A DNA stretch of 64,000 nucleotides from Anastatus disparis (GCA_017163975.1 JAFFSR010000237.1:3162001-3226000); one strand, 5' to 3'; shown: positions 24,386 to 35,902, counted from the first letter of the stretch. The notes: generated from the letters alone by a model not told the origin. Translations and numbers: made by a program.

Positions 24386-25831
24386 TAAGCGTACTACGTG
24401 TCCGTCAAAATTTGAAGGTTCCTAACTGTCACGATACATAATGAATTCACTCGGCGCTGGACACTAAACTACCAAGCTTAAACCAATCAAATAATCGTAT
24501 TAAATTTAGAATCAACCAATAAAAACGTAAGAAGCTTCAATTTTAACCTCTTCGCTGTTTTTTTTTTTCTTTTTTTTTAATACAGAATACAAAAAAAAAC
24601 GTTCAAGATTCCACAATTCGAAAAGCCAACTACATAAATTCCGTAATAAAAAGAAACCAGAAAATCAAGATGTTCTCTCTCGCCTTATTTTCAGTATTAT
24701 CATGAATATATATACGTACTACATACTTGCCAAACTGGTATTATTACATCCAAAAGTCGAACGATTTCATATTAAACTTAAAATTATGCAGAAAGAAAAA
24801 AAAACGATAGGATAAACCTTCAAGTATATGGATAAAATTAATGATAATTATTTAATGTTCTTTTTTTTTTGTACACGACCAAACCTCGGCTTGTAGATTA
24901 ATTATATTGAAAAATATAAGTGCATTAAATTTTGCGGTTATTGTAACGTTAATTAATGCGTAAATAGGCAATATTAATGTAGTATTACCGTAGCATTATT
25001 GCAGCGTTAATGCAAAATTGATTATATATGTGAACCAAGATTCAAAAAACCATCAATCAGTAGGGCTTGAGAGCGTTCGTCTATCAGCAGGTTTACCTTA
25101 TGTAACGGACGTAAATATTATAAGGAATATCATTTTTAAAAAGATAATGTTTGTAGAATATTCGTTTACTGCTTATACACTCGCGTATATATTAAATACG
25201 TATCGTAATAGCGATATGAGAGAAAGAGATGAATAAAAGACAAAAATAGAAAGTGACGAATCGCGCCAAATATTTACCATGGAGACTACATTACCACACA
25301 AAAATTGTTTTTGAGGATGTTTCTCTTTCATTTTTTTCCGCTTTCTCGTAGAGAAAGCATTGTATCGATAAATTTTTTTTTAGTTTTTAATTTATAAGCG
25401 TATGTTCAGATTCAGATTAAAAAAAACATAATTTTTGAAAAAATGTACAGATATGGGTGTGTACGTGCACGCGAGCATGTGTGTTTGCCATAATTAGTGC
25501 TCGATGGATTTGCTCCAAATTTCGCACATGAGTTTAGTCCAATTATTTAGAAACTGAAAACGTTTTGTATGTATTATATCTAATTTATTATTAATATTTC
25601 ATGCAAAAGACTTGTCTATTCAAAATATTTATCAATATTTTTCTCCATAAGTTTTTTTGTATGTTTCGTAACAGTGTGAAAATTATGTACTTTATATAAG
25701 TACGCTTACGTATATATTTATGAAATTTTAGGTAAAATATTTGTTTACTTAAGTTGCATAATACATAAAAATCTATTTTTGCTCCATTCCCTTTCCTGCA
25801 GAGAAGAATTGTAAATTATATATACGTACAT
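24386..25831. other. Non-coding stretch
   Basis: AT-rich DNA with a few GC-richer patches (24400-24480 and 25450-25540). The plus-strand frame at 25018-25236 lacks an ATG start. No gene recognised. Confidence 0.45.
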
Positions 25832-26134
25832 TTATTTGTACAATTTATTCGATGGACGAGTTAAAATATTATGTGCAACAAGAGAAAGAATCAGACGGTA
25901 CGGTATACAGCCAAGTGTTAATAGATGATTATTGGGATATTGTGCTAATCTGTTTTCTTTTTTTCTATATTTAGAACTCTTACGGTAACTCATTCTTTGT
26001 TTAACGAATATCTTTTGACACAGCAAACTAAACACTCGAATCGAAGGATTTTTTAAATAAACTTTAAATATTATTTTTATCGATTGTCTGCGACAACGCC
26101 CATGTTTATCTACGGTCTTTTTATCATATCCCAT
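25832..26134 (-). CDS. Candidate orphan ORF, 100 aa
   Basis: An ATG at 26134 opens 100 codons to a TAA at 25832; the frame is open a further 12 codons upstream. The product is basic (M-G-Y-D-K-K-T-V-D-K-H-G-R-C-R-R at the start, many K/R throughout) and not a homopolymer. No domain, signal peptide or family is recognised. It lies 68 bp from the MITE at 26202-26588. At this base composition about one such ORF per window is expected by chance, so support is weak. Confidence 0.18.
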   Translation of the reverse strand: MGYDKKTVDKHGRCRRQSIKIIFKVYLKNPSIRVFSLLCQKIFVKQRMSYRKSSKYRKKENRLAQYPNNHLLTLGCIPYRLILSLVAHNILTRPSNKLYK

Positions 26135-26201
26135 AACATTTTTACTAGTTAAGTATTTAGTTCCGATCAACTTGAATTTTTATGCTCACAATTAACTCTT
26201 A

Positions 26202-26588
26202 CACTGATAGACCTTTAAGCGCGATTTTCTCTTTAACGTATGCGCATCGGTCTTACGACTGGGTACACCGCTTTCTGAAACCTAAGAATGCGCCTCTCTC
26301 GCTGTAAGAGCGTATAGCTCTTAAGCGGGAGCGCCGCCGTCTTACGTTAGATGGCGTTTTTCTTACAGTGTAAGAAAGCCGTTATCTAAATTTTCAAGAA
26401 CTGTTTCTGTGTTTTGGGGCTCTAAGAGCTATACGCTCTTAAGCACAAGAGGAAGGGGCTCGTAGATACGAGATCGCAGGGCGCTTGTCTGAAACGAGAG
26501 CGCTCTGGACTATCAATGATTTCTTCTTAGGTATAATAACGCATTTTGCTTGTTCAAAGAATGTATTGCCCTTAAAGGTCTATCAGTG
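26202..26588. mobile_element. TA-flanked MITE (Tc1/mariner-type)
   Basis: The left end CACTGATAGACCTTTAAG is repeated exactly in inverted orientation at the right end (18-bp perfect TIR), with TA immediately outside both ends. Length is 387 bp with no transposase. The interior carries two mutually inverted hairpins, TAAGAGC-GTATA-GCTCTTA (26305-26323) and TAAGAGC-TATAC-GCTCTTA (26423-26441). The interior is clearly more GC-rich than the host DNA. Confidence 0.88.
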
Positions 26589-27640
26589 TACGTATTTTTA
26601 TATGAGTAATATCTCTCGAAGATCCAGCAAAATCAATGACCCGGAGTTCTAAGATTTTCCTAGTAAGTTATGCATGTGATTTTGTTTTTTTTTGTTTTAT
26701 TTTTTGATCAAGTGGCGCAATCGCGCTTCGACGGCAAGTTCAGGTACTAAAGCTTGCGAAATGCGTTACTCTCATACACTGAAATGTGGCATCGAAAATC
26801 TTAAAAATACATTTATTATATGTTGAATACATACCATCATAAAAAATGTTTTTTATGTTCCAGTTGAATCCAAAATTTTGTAACGCAAGAATTATAAATA
26901 CATAATTTTAATATTATATTATATTCCAGTAAAATTATTGCAATAAACATTAAAGTAAAACTTAAAAAAAATTATTTTTTGCAAAATCCAGAAAAAAAAA
27001 ATTTATCATAGCAAGTATTTCACGTACCTTAATATTGCACTTTGAAACGTAATAAATGCAGGCCGTGCATAATTTTGTAAATATTATATTACTGCATCCG
27101 TATTAATAAAAAAAAAAAAATAATTGTAGAAAATTCTTTTTTAAAAATGCATTATACAAAAAATTTATATTTTCAAAAAATTCATTTATTAGCGAAAAAG
27201 CCGTTCTGCGTATAGAGTCACAGCGTCATAAGTGCATTAACTTGTTTTAACAAAGCGTAGTACCTATAAAATAGTTTCTTTATTGGAAAATATAAATCAA
27301 TTGCAAAGCGTCACAAAAGAAAATTCGATGACGAAATGAAAAAAAAAAAGGAACGAGTATACTAAACGTATACAATATTCCACTCGTCAAAGAAGAAGAA
27401 TCTTTTTCTTCCTTTGTCTTTGACGAAAGAGGTATAAAAGAAAAAGAGATCAGAAAGGCATTAGATAAGTAAATGAAGAAGAACTTTTAACGTCATCCTT
27501 AATTTTTCTTTCCCCCCACCACATTAGAATGTATAAATGAAAAAAACCACAAGAGGGCATGTCTCATATATGCCCATATGAATACTTCTTTCCTTTTTTT
27601 CTTAAAAAAAAAAAAAAAGAAAAAAAATCATACGAGTAAT
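26589..27640. other. Non-coding stretch
   Basis: AT-rich DNA with poly-A/T runs. A short GC-rich patch at 26712-26745 is isolated. No gene recognised. Confidence 0.5.
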
Positions 27641-27654
27641 AGTAGGAAGCAAGA

Positions 27655-27681
27655 CACGTGTATATATCTCCGAAACACGTG
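27655..27681. promoter_or_regulatory. Paired CACGTG E-boxes 21 bp apart
   Basis: CACGTG at 27655-27660 and 27676-27681 are spaced 21 bp start to start, two helical turns, so both sites face the same side of the helix. A GAGCGAGCGAGAGAG run follows at about 27722. Tandem E-boxes bind bHLH-PAS or bHLH-Zip dimers cooperatively (established). The target is unknown; the polyQ exon starts 2.7 kb away on the opposite strand. Confidence 0.35.
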
Positions 27682-28094
27682 AGTTAAAGCCAAACGACGC
27701 AAGAGAGTTGTAAGAGAAAAAGAGCGAGCGAGAGAGAAAGAAAAAAAAAACTCCTGACCTCCCTCAATATGCCTACGACAGCAGTATAGTGTATAGTATA
27801 TAAGTTGTAGTGTGATATATAACATGGTTACGTATATATATATATACATATTTGAAGCACGCCAAGGTGTCAAAAGACGATAATGTTCAACCAGAAACAT
27901 TTTATTTTGACTTTTCTTTTTTTGTCAAAAGAAAAAACCGATACTTTTTATTTGATAATGTTATAGTTGATTACATCATTTTTTTATCAATTCACGCGGA
28001 TTGATTAGTGTCTAAGATAGTGAGTACACATTTTTGCTAAGGCTATGGTATTAATTTTTTAACATAGCCGTTTTAATCATTTCTAAATAACATA
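27682..28094. other. Non-coding stretch
   Basis: Purine-rich then AT-rich DNA with a TA-microsatellite near 27830-27850. No gene recognised. Confidence 0.45.
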
Positions 28095-28310
28095 TTTATG
28101 ATATTTTTGATTTGGTATCCCGAAGAAATTATAATTAATTGCCTGCATTCCGTGAACATTGCATTTCACTTCTTCAAAGATGCATCTGAGATCCCTTTTA
28201 TGATTTTTTCGATTCTGCATCGTGCAGAAATTATAATTAATTGACAATTTTTTTTGTGAACATTGCAGTTCACGAAAAGTTGTCAATTAATTGTGATTTC
28301 TTCATGATGC
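28095..28310. repeat. Direct repeats ending in a strong hairpin
   Basis: GAAATTATAATTAATTG and GTGAACATTGCA each occur twice about 105 bp apart. The second copy forms a hairpin: outer arms AATTAATTGACAA (28235-28247) and TTGTCAATTAATT (28280-28292), inner arms GTGAAC (28256) and GTTCAC (28268). It may be a remnant of a MITE or satellite, or a small structured RNA. The minus-strand frame over it is not called a gene. Confidence 0.5.
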
Positions 28311-29529
28311 GTAACCAATTAATCATAAATACGCATAATAACAACCATTGTGACAGTCTTAAAACTTTCATTTTTAAATAAAACTGACACAATTCTCATT
28401 ATAAAGTTAATTTTTATTTTATACCTCATATCTCAAGTATGCAGTTGTAATTAAAATTTAATTAAAAAATGCATTTCTTAAACTGAACATTAATTTTTTT
28501 ATAAGATTAAAAATTTTAATTAAAGAATAAAATAATTTTTAAAATACATATAAATATTTAAAAAAAAAACAAAGGAATATTAAATTTATAAACAAATAAA
28601 GTACGAATGCTTTTTATTACGAAAAATACTGCGCATTACTTTTGTGCTAAAAATATAAATTATCACCAGCGTAATATAGATTAACAAATATTTTTATGAA
28701 TCTGTTCATGCTCAACGTGAATATATAGAAAGTATTGTAAAATAAACCGCAAATCCATTAATTTTGTTTTGAATTTTGTTTTCTTTTTGCGCATTATTTT
28801 TGAATTTTACGTATGTGTAATATTTTAAAAATGTTATTCTTGTCTGAAAAAAAGCAAAACAATAATAGTTCGAAGTAAGTTAAAAAAAAAATATTATCTT
28901 CGTTCGAAGAGTACATTTTTTTTGCTAACAAAAAAAAAAATGTTGAAAAAGTCGCCAATAAAAAATTGTGTAACTAGAGAAAATTAGTGTAATAAAATTA
29001 TCTTAGTGTCATTGTAATGTGCAATAAACACTGCAATCTTGATTTTTACAACATACGTTTAAAAATAAAGCAAAAAATATAATGTATGTGCAAATTAAAA
29101 TGAAACAAAGAAACATAATAATTGTTTAAACAATTTAAAACGTATAATTTTTTATTAAATGGGCTATAAATACATTGAAATTAAATTTCACGATAAGTAT
29201 ATCTTTAATCAGATTGTAAAATAATAAACAATATACATATATTTTTTTAGAGATAAAACAAAATTTATGGAAATGATTCAGTAAAATAATTTATAAGAAG
29301 CTGAAAAATTATTGTATAATATAACATTGATAGCATTAATAATTAAAAAAAATTTATTCTTAATAAAATCAATTCAATTGATTTAAAATAATTCTCTTTC
29401 TATTTTCAAATATCTAAACATTATAAAATCGTTTTTATCATTTAAAAATGTCTCCAATATTGAAATTTCTATTTTTTGAAAAAGTTTTTAATCAAATAAA
29501 GAAAGGAAAAATGCCGTAAATCAACTAAC
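28311..29529. other. Very AT-rich stretch, probably intron of the polyQ gene
   Basis: The DNA is close to featureless. It lies directly downstream (minus strand) of the splice donor ending the polyQ exon, so it is probably intronic. No next exon is recognised. Confidence 0.4.
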
Positions 29530-30425
29530 CTTGGTCGTGCTGCTGTTTCCATAATGTTTAAATTATTATTCAGCCCATTCTGATAAATTCTTTCTTGATC
29601 TCTATCATTGTTATTTAATTGGATAATTCTTTGTTGTTGTTGGTTTTGCTGTTGATGTTGTGGTTGTTGCTGTAGATGTTGTTGTTGATTTTGCTGTTGA
29701 TGTCGTGGTTGTTGCTGTTGCGGTTGTGGCTGTGGATGTTGTTGATTTTGCTGTTGATGACGTGGTTGTTGCTGTGGACGTTGTTGTTGATTTTGAAGTT
29801 GAGATTGTTGCTGTAAATGTTGTGGTTGTTGCTGCGGACGTTGTTGTTGTTGCTGCTGCGGATGTTGATTTTGCTGTTGAGGTTGTGGTTGCTGCCTTCT
29901 TTGCTGTTGCTGTAATTGTTGTTGTTGATATTGCTGTTCATGTTGTGGTTGTTGTTGACACTGTAGCCGTTGTTGTTGATGTGGTTGCTGTCGTCGTTGT
30001 CGTTGATGTTGTTGCATTTGCTGTTGTGGAACTTGCAACGGCAGCGGCTGTCTCTCTTGCTGTTGTCGTGGCAGCTGTTGTACCTGTAGTTGTTGTTGTT
30101 GCGCCTGCTGTTGATGCAAGCGTTGCAATTGTATTTGTTGTTGCTGAAGCTGTTGTTGCGACATCTGTTGCAGTTGCATCTGTTGTTGTTGCAATTGATG
30201 CTGTGGTATTAATTGTAGTTGAAATTCTTGTTGCAATATTCGTTGTTGTTTTGACTTATCTTCCTCCAATTGTTGTTGATGCAACTGTTGTAGTTGATGC
30301 AAATGCTGTTGTTGCAACTGTTGTTGCTGCCACTTCTGAAGATCTAACTGCTGCTGTCTTATAACTCTTGGATTTGGTTGTTGCAAATATTGTTGCTGAG
30401 TCTGTTGTTGTTGCATTTGCCACAT
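29530..30425 (-). CDS. Glutamine-rich protein, 5'-proximal coding exon
   Basis: An ATG at 30425 opens a frame starting M-W-Q-M-Q-Q-Q-Q-T that stays open about 299 codons before a consensus donor, CCAAG|GTTAGT, at 29530/29529 (phase 2). If unspliced, the frame would stop at 29469. Glutamine is about half of the first 60 residues and denser later, interspersed with H, P, L, N and R. Residues ~170-270 are imperfect repeats of P-R/Q-H-Q-Q-Q-N-Q-Q type. The tail (D-R-D-Q-E-R-I-Y-Q-N-G-L-N-N-N-L-N-I-M) is non-repetitive and well suited to splicing. An in-frame TGA lies 13 codons upstream of the ATG, supporting this as the start. Q-rich regions of this size are typical of transcription regulators, Mediator subunits and nuclear receptor cofactors; which gene this is cannot be told. 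The valine/alanine-rich frame on the opposite strand is its shadow. Confidence 0.75.
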
Positions 30426-30826
30426 AATTTTTTCTTCAAAAGAAAACTTATCCAGGTATCGTCAGGTTTTTTACTGTACGAGACAAAGTATTAACAAGTT
30501 CAAGGTCGTCATTTATCTTGTTAAAATTATTCCAGATGATTGTGTATTATATGGTATTTTAATACATCAACGGTTTTATTTGTTTTTTAACAAAGAAACG
30601 TACACTGAAATACACTTATATATTGTATATTATAATTGGACAAACACTTTTTTACCTTTTATTGTAATGATTTAATGCCCATATATATGTATGTATATAC
30701 ACATATATAAGAGTCGTAGCGAAAAAGAAAGGAGAGAAATGAGAGAAAAAAGAGAGCGGCTTGTTTGTCACATTAAAATTAGCCTTGCCGCTAATCTTGC
30801 ACGCTCGATCGTCACCGCCCGGAGAT
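30426..30826. other. Upstream region / possible 5' UTR of polyQ gene
   Basis: AT-rich DNA with a purine-rich block (30720-30765) and a GC-richer patch (30765-30850). On the minus strand this lies just upstream of the polyQ ATG, so it may be 5' UTR or promoter-proximal. No clear splice acceptor precedes the ATG. Confidence 0.35.
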
Positions 30827-30845
30827 AGATAAAGTGACTTTATCT
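30827..30845. promoter_or_regulatory. Palindromic double GATA site
   Basis: AGATAAAGTGACTTTATCT is a perfect 19-bp palindrome around a central G, giving two inverted AGATAA GATA-factor sites. A third GATA (30823) lies next to it. It is in a GC-richer patch 0.4 kb upstream of the polyQ ATG. Paired GATA sites are typical of insect gut, fat-body and haemocyte enhancers (established); its role here is inferred. Confidence 0.4.
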
Positions 30846-32260
30846 GTTCGAGGCTACAGCAAACATCTATTGAAATGACATTACACACATAAACATATGC
30901 ACTAAATACTTATACAAAAATCTTTTTGTCTTTATTTTCAGCTATTGGAAACACTTTTATTAAATAACTGAAAAACTAATTTCAGTTGCAAGAGTCAACA
31001 GTTCGGTTAGGATCAGATTTCTTAGTAAAGTGTCTGTATAAACATAGACTTTTTCTACTATGAATCCTTTCAACTTAATTATTAGTGATTTATTCACTTA
31101 GTTTAGCACTGATTAACAACTCATTCGAGAGAATCTTGAAAAATAACAGCAGCTGTGAAAGTCTTTAATTTTTTTCCCCTCTTATATCAAATATCATAAG
31201 CTTCGTTATCACGAGTTTTTTCTTTGCTTATCAAAAAAAAAAAAAGAAAAAAAGAGAAAGGAAAAAAAAGCGAAGAAACCTTAAGAGCGCTGAATTAAGC
31301 ACCTTGGGCCCCAATGTTTATAAGGAAAAAAGGTTCAATTCCTTCTCGAAGTATCAAACTGGATCGACCACTTCTTTTAAATTAAGAAAAAGAATTTCTT
31401 TTTTAATCAAACAATATTATTTTTGCCCGCTGGTAAAGTTGAGGTCAATGTACCACATAAAGATATATCACTTTTGTATATAACACCCTTATCTTTTATT
31501 TTCTCCTTTTTTAAGTATGTGTTAAAAAGGAAAAATTTTTGTCCAAATCCTTTATTTTATGTCTTATACTAACAGTCCGGCAATATTTTCTCTTTTTTTT
31601 ATACTATAATTCGCCAATCCGAAACATTTATATCAATGCTAATACATATATAGACAAGACGTTAAAATTATAATATGTGTAAATTATGTAAACAGTCGTA
31701 CGTGCTTTGCGCTCAGCTTTGAAAGAAAAGTAACGGAATGTAAGCACTTTGGCACAAACTTGTGTAAAAAAAATCTCTCTTTTATTTTATTCTTTTTTAT
31801 TATCTCCAACTTTTCTCTTCGTCGACTATAGCGTTTTTTTTATCGAAAGCAATAAGAGAGATTTAATATAGCCTCTTAAGATAAATGAAAACTAAAAGCA
31901 AAACGAGAAAGTAACAATGGTTATGTTTTTTCGTTTTATATATTTGTAAAAGAAGAATAGAGATAGGAAATTGTAAATTTTAGCACCACACTTGTTGCCG
32001 GTATATAATATTAACGATCGATGAATGAGTCGTTGGGTTGTTGACAGGTTGTTCTTCTTGGACTGATTTTTCGGCTGTCTGGCGAGCTTATTTTTTTTTG
32101 CATGCCCTACGATATTTGTTATATATATACATTGTACAATGTAATTGTATAAAGACAAATAGACGAGTATACAGAAATCTTTGTACGTATGTACGTACGA
32201 CGTTTTATATGTGTGTTGGTGTAACAACTCGCGCCCCTAGTACTGAGCCGGAATTTTCTA
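30846..32260. other. Non-coding stretch
   Basis: AT-rich DNA with GC-richer patches near 31290-31320 and 32020-32110. Open frames across 31892-32260 on both strands are long but low complexity, and the plus frame lacks an ATG start. Confidence 0.45.
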
Positions 32261-32281
32261 TTTTTGGCTATATACCATTGG

Positions 32282-32520
32282 CTTTTTATCTTTCTATCTC
32301 TTTCTTTTTTTCTTTTGCTCCTCCTTTTCTTTCCCTCCTATTATACCTTTATTATTTTGTCAAGTCGCCGGTTGGACGGTGGATACGTAACGATTTTATT
32401 TTCTTCTTTCTTCTTTTTTATTTTCTTCTTCTTCTCTTTTTTATTTTCTTCTTCCTTCTTTTTATTCTCTTTTCTTTCTTATTTTATTTTTCTTTTCGTT
32501 GTGTCAGTGTCTTTTTTTTT
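32282..32520. repeat. Long polypyrimidine tract with imperfect tandem repeats
   Basis: About 240 nt are almost all C/T on the plus strand, broken by a GC patch at 32360-32395. TTTATTTTCTTCTTC recurs as a tandem unit at 32415-32455. The tract can form triplex (H-) DNA. It creates long hydrophobic open frames that I do not treat as genes. Confidence 0.75.
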
Positions 32521-32954
32521 CTCTCCCAATTTCCTTATATACCACTTGATTGACAAAATATCGACCCCCTTTTACCTTTATTAGTCAAGTCCTAAATAAT
32601 TTACACTTTTTATTTTCACAGTATAGCAGAAATTAAAAATAAAAAAAAAAAGATAAAAAAAGACAAAAATGTAATATGAGTTTCTTTAACGAAATCACTC
32701 CGTCATTAAACGAGAGAACAGCTGTGTTTAAATATCGCTCGAAATTTCAAAGTTTATATTTTTCCACATATCACTGTTACACGTATCAAATGTTCAATTA
32801 ACAAAATTAAGTATATGTATTTTTTATATCTATACATATAAATTAACATCCAAAGTATTCATATGCATGCAAAAATGTATGATCGAATACTTATATATGT
32901 AGGTATATATGTATATATATATATATAGAAGAGCAAAAAAGTGCTGTTGTATAG

Positions 32955-33135
32955 AACCAAAAGACTGTTTAACGCTGGACGCGCGCAGCGTGCGACTTTC
33001 GGTTCCTTACTGCCGCGCTTATAAAACGAAAACTTGAACCTCGCGCTAGCGCCTCCCCCATGGATTATACTTTGCCGCGCGCACTGCCGTACAGCCTACG
33101 CGCATCCAGCGCAGTACATTTGAGTGTAGTCATAT
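32955..33135 (+). promoter_or_regulatory. CpG-rich island with TATA box, probable promoter
   Basis: This is about 180 bp of the most GC- and CpG-rich DNA in the window (GACGCGCGCAGCGTGCGAC, GCCGCGCGCACTGCC and others), bounded by extreme AT richness. A TATAAAA box at 33020-33026 points to a plus-strand start near 33050, and a CGCATCC...GCAGT patch follows. The minus strand would lead toward the polyQ exon 2.5 kb away, so a divergent or reverse promoter for that gene is also possible. No first exon could be assigned. Confidence 0.45.
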
Positions 33136-35800
33136 ATACATCTCCCTCTTGCCTCTCTGGCCTCCTTCAATTTCATTTCAAGTGCGTTGAGCGTTTATAT
33201 ATATAGATATACATATATATAAAACGAAATTTTATGTATAGCGTATAAGTATATAAGAAAGTTGGCTTTTACATTAAAGATAGAAGTGCCGGCCGGTGGC
33301 GATCAATGTTAGTTTATATTGTGTTTAGTGACGTTATGTCAATAATTTTTTTTTTTTTTATTTTCATTGTTATTATTAAACATATTGTTTCGCAATATTT
33401 TTAAAATTACAATTAATTTATTATTAAAACAATCGATTTTGTTTTGATAGTTTGCATAATTATTGTAAAATTAATGAATATTATAAATATTAATCTAATG
33501 ATTAATATTTATAGCTTCAATTTATTAATAGAGAGAATAATATTTTTTACATTAATAAATTAATTTTAAATGTATTCGTTTATATTAATAAATTTTTAAT
33601 TTCATATAAATATACAAGAGAAATCTAAAAAAAATATAATAAAAAATTAATTTAAATTTTTAGTTTTCAAGAAATTAAAAAAAAAACATTTTATTATTGT
33701 TTAATATCATTAAATTGCAATTAAAGATTTTTCATGGTATTTTATTGAAATCATTGGAAATAAAAGATCAAATTTTATTTTTTCAAAAATTCAAATGAAA
33801 ATAAAATATTGTTTTAAATTGGAGCTTCGAATAAGCGAGTGATAATAGATCACTTAGTTGAGCAAATATTTTTTTTTTCAGAATAAAATTTCGACTTTGA
33901 AACATCTGCAAGTAATTACCTTGAAATATCTAATAACATTTTCTAATAAATAAAGCTTTGATTCAAACTAAAATAGTTATACAAATATTAATTAAAATCC
34001 TAATTATTAATTGCAATCAAAATTTTTTTTTGCAATTTGTTCGTATAATGTGTTTGTTTATTAAAATTCAATTCATCATTTTAAAATATTAATCAATAAC
34101 TCTCAACTGGAATTTCAGAATAAACTTATTTAATCATACGATAATAATTTCAATGTGATTTTTATTTCTTTTGCATAATTCTTAAAGAGCTCTAAATTCA
34201 ATTTAAAACAAATCGAATATATTTTTAAAAGTTTATAAAATGATAAAAAAAAGAGTGAAAAAAAAATTTGCCAATTAAAACTCAAACCTCTGATTTGACC
34301 TCAGCATTTTTAATACTGAAGCAATTCAAAAGACACACACAGCACGAAAGAGAGAGAACTTTGATAAAAAAAAAATATATAAGCGCGATGTCTGATAAGA
34401 CCGCGGCTCATAATTTATCACCCGTATAATTTTAATTTTTGCAGGAAGTTCATTTTCTTTTGTGATTAAACGTTAGCTTTTAAAAGGTTAAATTACAAAA
34501 ATAATATTGTAAAAATTTAAAAAAAAAGAAGATGTAATTTATCGCTCTTCATACAGCGAATCTATTACATAATTAATATAACATTTTTCTTTAAATATTA
34601 GTCACATGTATATTAAATATTAAATGATTGCGCGTTTAATTACATGCCTTATTAGTATTATACACAATTTGTACAAATATAAAATTTACGTAGTATATAA
34701 ATCATTTTATTTTATCATACATACTCAACGTAACTATAAGCGATTATCTTACTAGTTTATTATTATTCTTTTTTTTCTCATTTTTGTATAGCATGTAATT
34801 CATTTTATCACACAAATATATATATGAAAAATAATCGTAAATTTTTTTTTTGTTTAAATTTTTTTGTTTCTGCTAATCAGTCATTTATTAACGAGGTAAG
34901 CAATATTAAGAAAAAAAAACGTATCGTCGTTTTTCCATCCTCAGTACGTATATATTACCGATAAGATTTTTTCTCTTAATTGACCAATTAATGAACTTTG
35001 CAAGACTTTTTAATCGAGAAAATACAAAATATTGTTGCAGGAAAAAAGTTTGAAAAAAAAAGGAAATAACAAACAGAATTTATCAGAATCGTAAAAAACA
35101 TTTGCATGATTTTGATATAATTGAAGAAAAATTTTTAACTTTCATGACGTAGCGATGAAATTATCATCGGTTTTCGCGAAGAAATTTAAAAATAACATTA
35201 AACTTCGTTAGAAAAATATTGTGTAATAAAAAAAAAGACTAGTAAAAGCTCATTAAGATTCTAATCACTTTTTTTTTCGTATAGCTGTGATTAATCGTGT
35301 ACATACTTTAAATTTGATTATTTTTTATCAATTTATGTAAATGAGATAAAGTAATAGTTTTAAGATAATTTAAAATTCTATTGCCATAATAAATATAATT
35401 GGTATGATAGTATTTTTTTTTTATTACGCAATTCGGCTAGACATAGTTAATTGAATATTTAAATGAATAAATCATAGAGATATCGAGAAAAAAACTCGAA
35501 ATAGAACGTCTTTATTATCAGTCTTTTCTAATATCTATCTATTTATTTATATGAATAACCAAATAAATTACATAATAACCTTACAGAGGTTAATTAAATC
35601 ACATATTTATAAATCGGGTAGACAATGTATTTAATTACTAAAATTTACATATTGAGCTCAAGCCTAATTTTTAAATATTTTAAATATATTTATAAATTTT
35701 GAATGCGGGATGATATATGTAAAAAAAGATATCCTATTATCACTTATATTTATAAGTTTCAAAAGTAAGCTGATCCACAGGTCCACTTGATAATATTAAC
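33136..35800. other. Extremely AT-rich stretch
   Basis: No gene recognised. It contains a TA-microsatellite (33195-33221) and a perfect 14-bp stem hairpin TATAAATATTAATC-TAAT-GATTAATATTTATA (33482-33513), which could be chance given the composition. Probably intron or intergenic. Confidence 0.5.
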
Positions 35801-35809
35801 CTTTTTCAG

Positions 35810-35902
35810 GCTATCAGAAAGTCTAAATATATAATATCTTCCATAGACATAAGAGACAGACTGGTTGGGTTTTTAACGTGGTGTTTGATCACCATTGAAT
35901 AA
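35810..35902 (+). CDS. Possible terminal exon (weak)
   Basis: A good acceptor (AACCTTTTTCAG ending 35809) is followed by 30 open codons and a TAA that overlaps an AATAAA at 35898-35903. The peptide begins A-I-R-K-S-K-Y-I-I-S-S and ends L-T-W-C-L-I-T-I-E. There is no upstream partner exon and no recognised family. The AT-rich codon content means chance is a real alternative. Confidence 0.15.
   Translation, partial: AIRKSKYIISSIDIRDRLVGFLTWCLITIE

Noticed and set aside
29615..29941. Asn/Ser-rich minus-strand frame of 108 codons
   Set aside because: It is an alternate frame of the same triplet-repeat DNA (CAA read as AAC), not an independent gene.
29660..30364. 234-codon valine/alanine-rich open frame on the plus strand
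   Set aside because: It is the antisense shadow of the CAA/CAG-repeat polyQ exon; GTT/GTG/GCT codons arise directly from CAA/CAC/AGC on the other strand.
32038..32553. 171-codon plus-strand hydrophobic frame, resembling a multi-pass membrane protein
   Set aside because: It is open because the DNA is nearly pure pyrimidine; it does not start at ATG and the hydrophobicity is a codon artefact of TTT/TTC/CTT.
33482..33513. Perfect 14-bp stem hairpin considered as a microRNA precursor
   Set aside because: It is entirely A/T apart from two bases, and the stem is too short for a microRNA precursor; expected by chance in such DNA.
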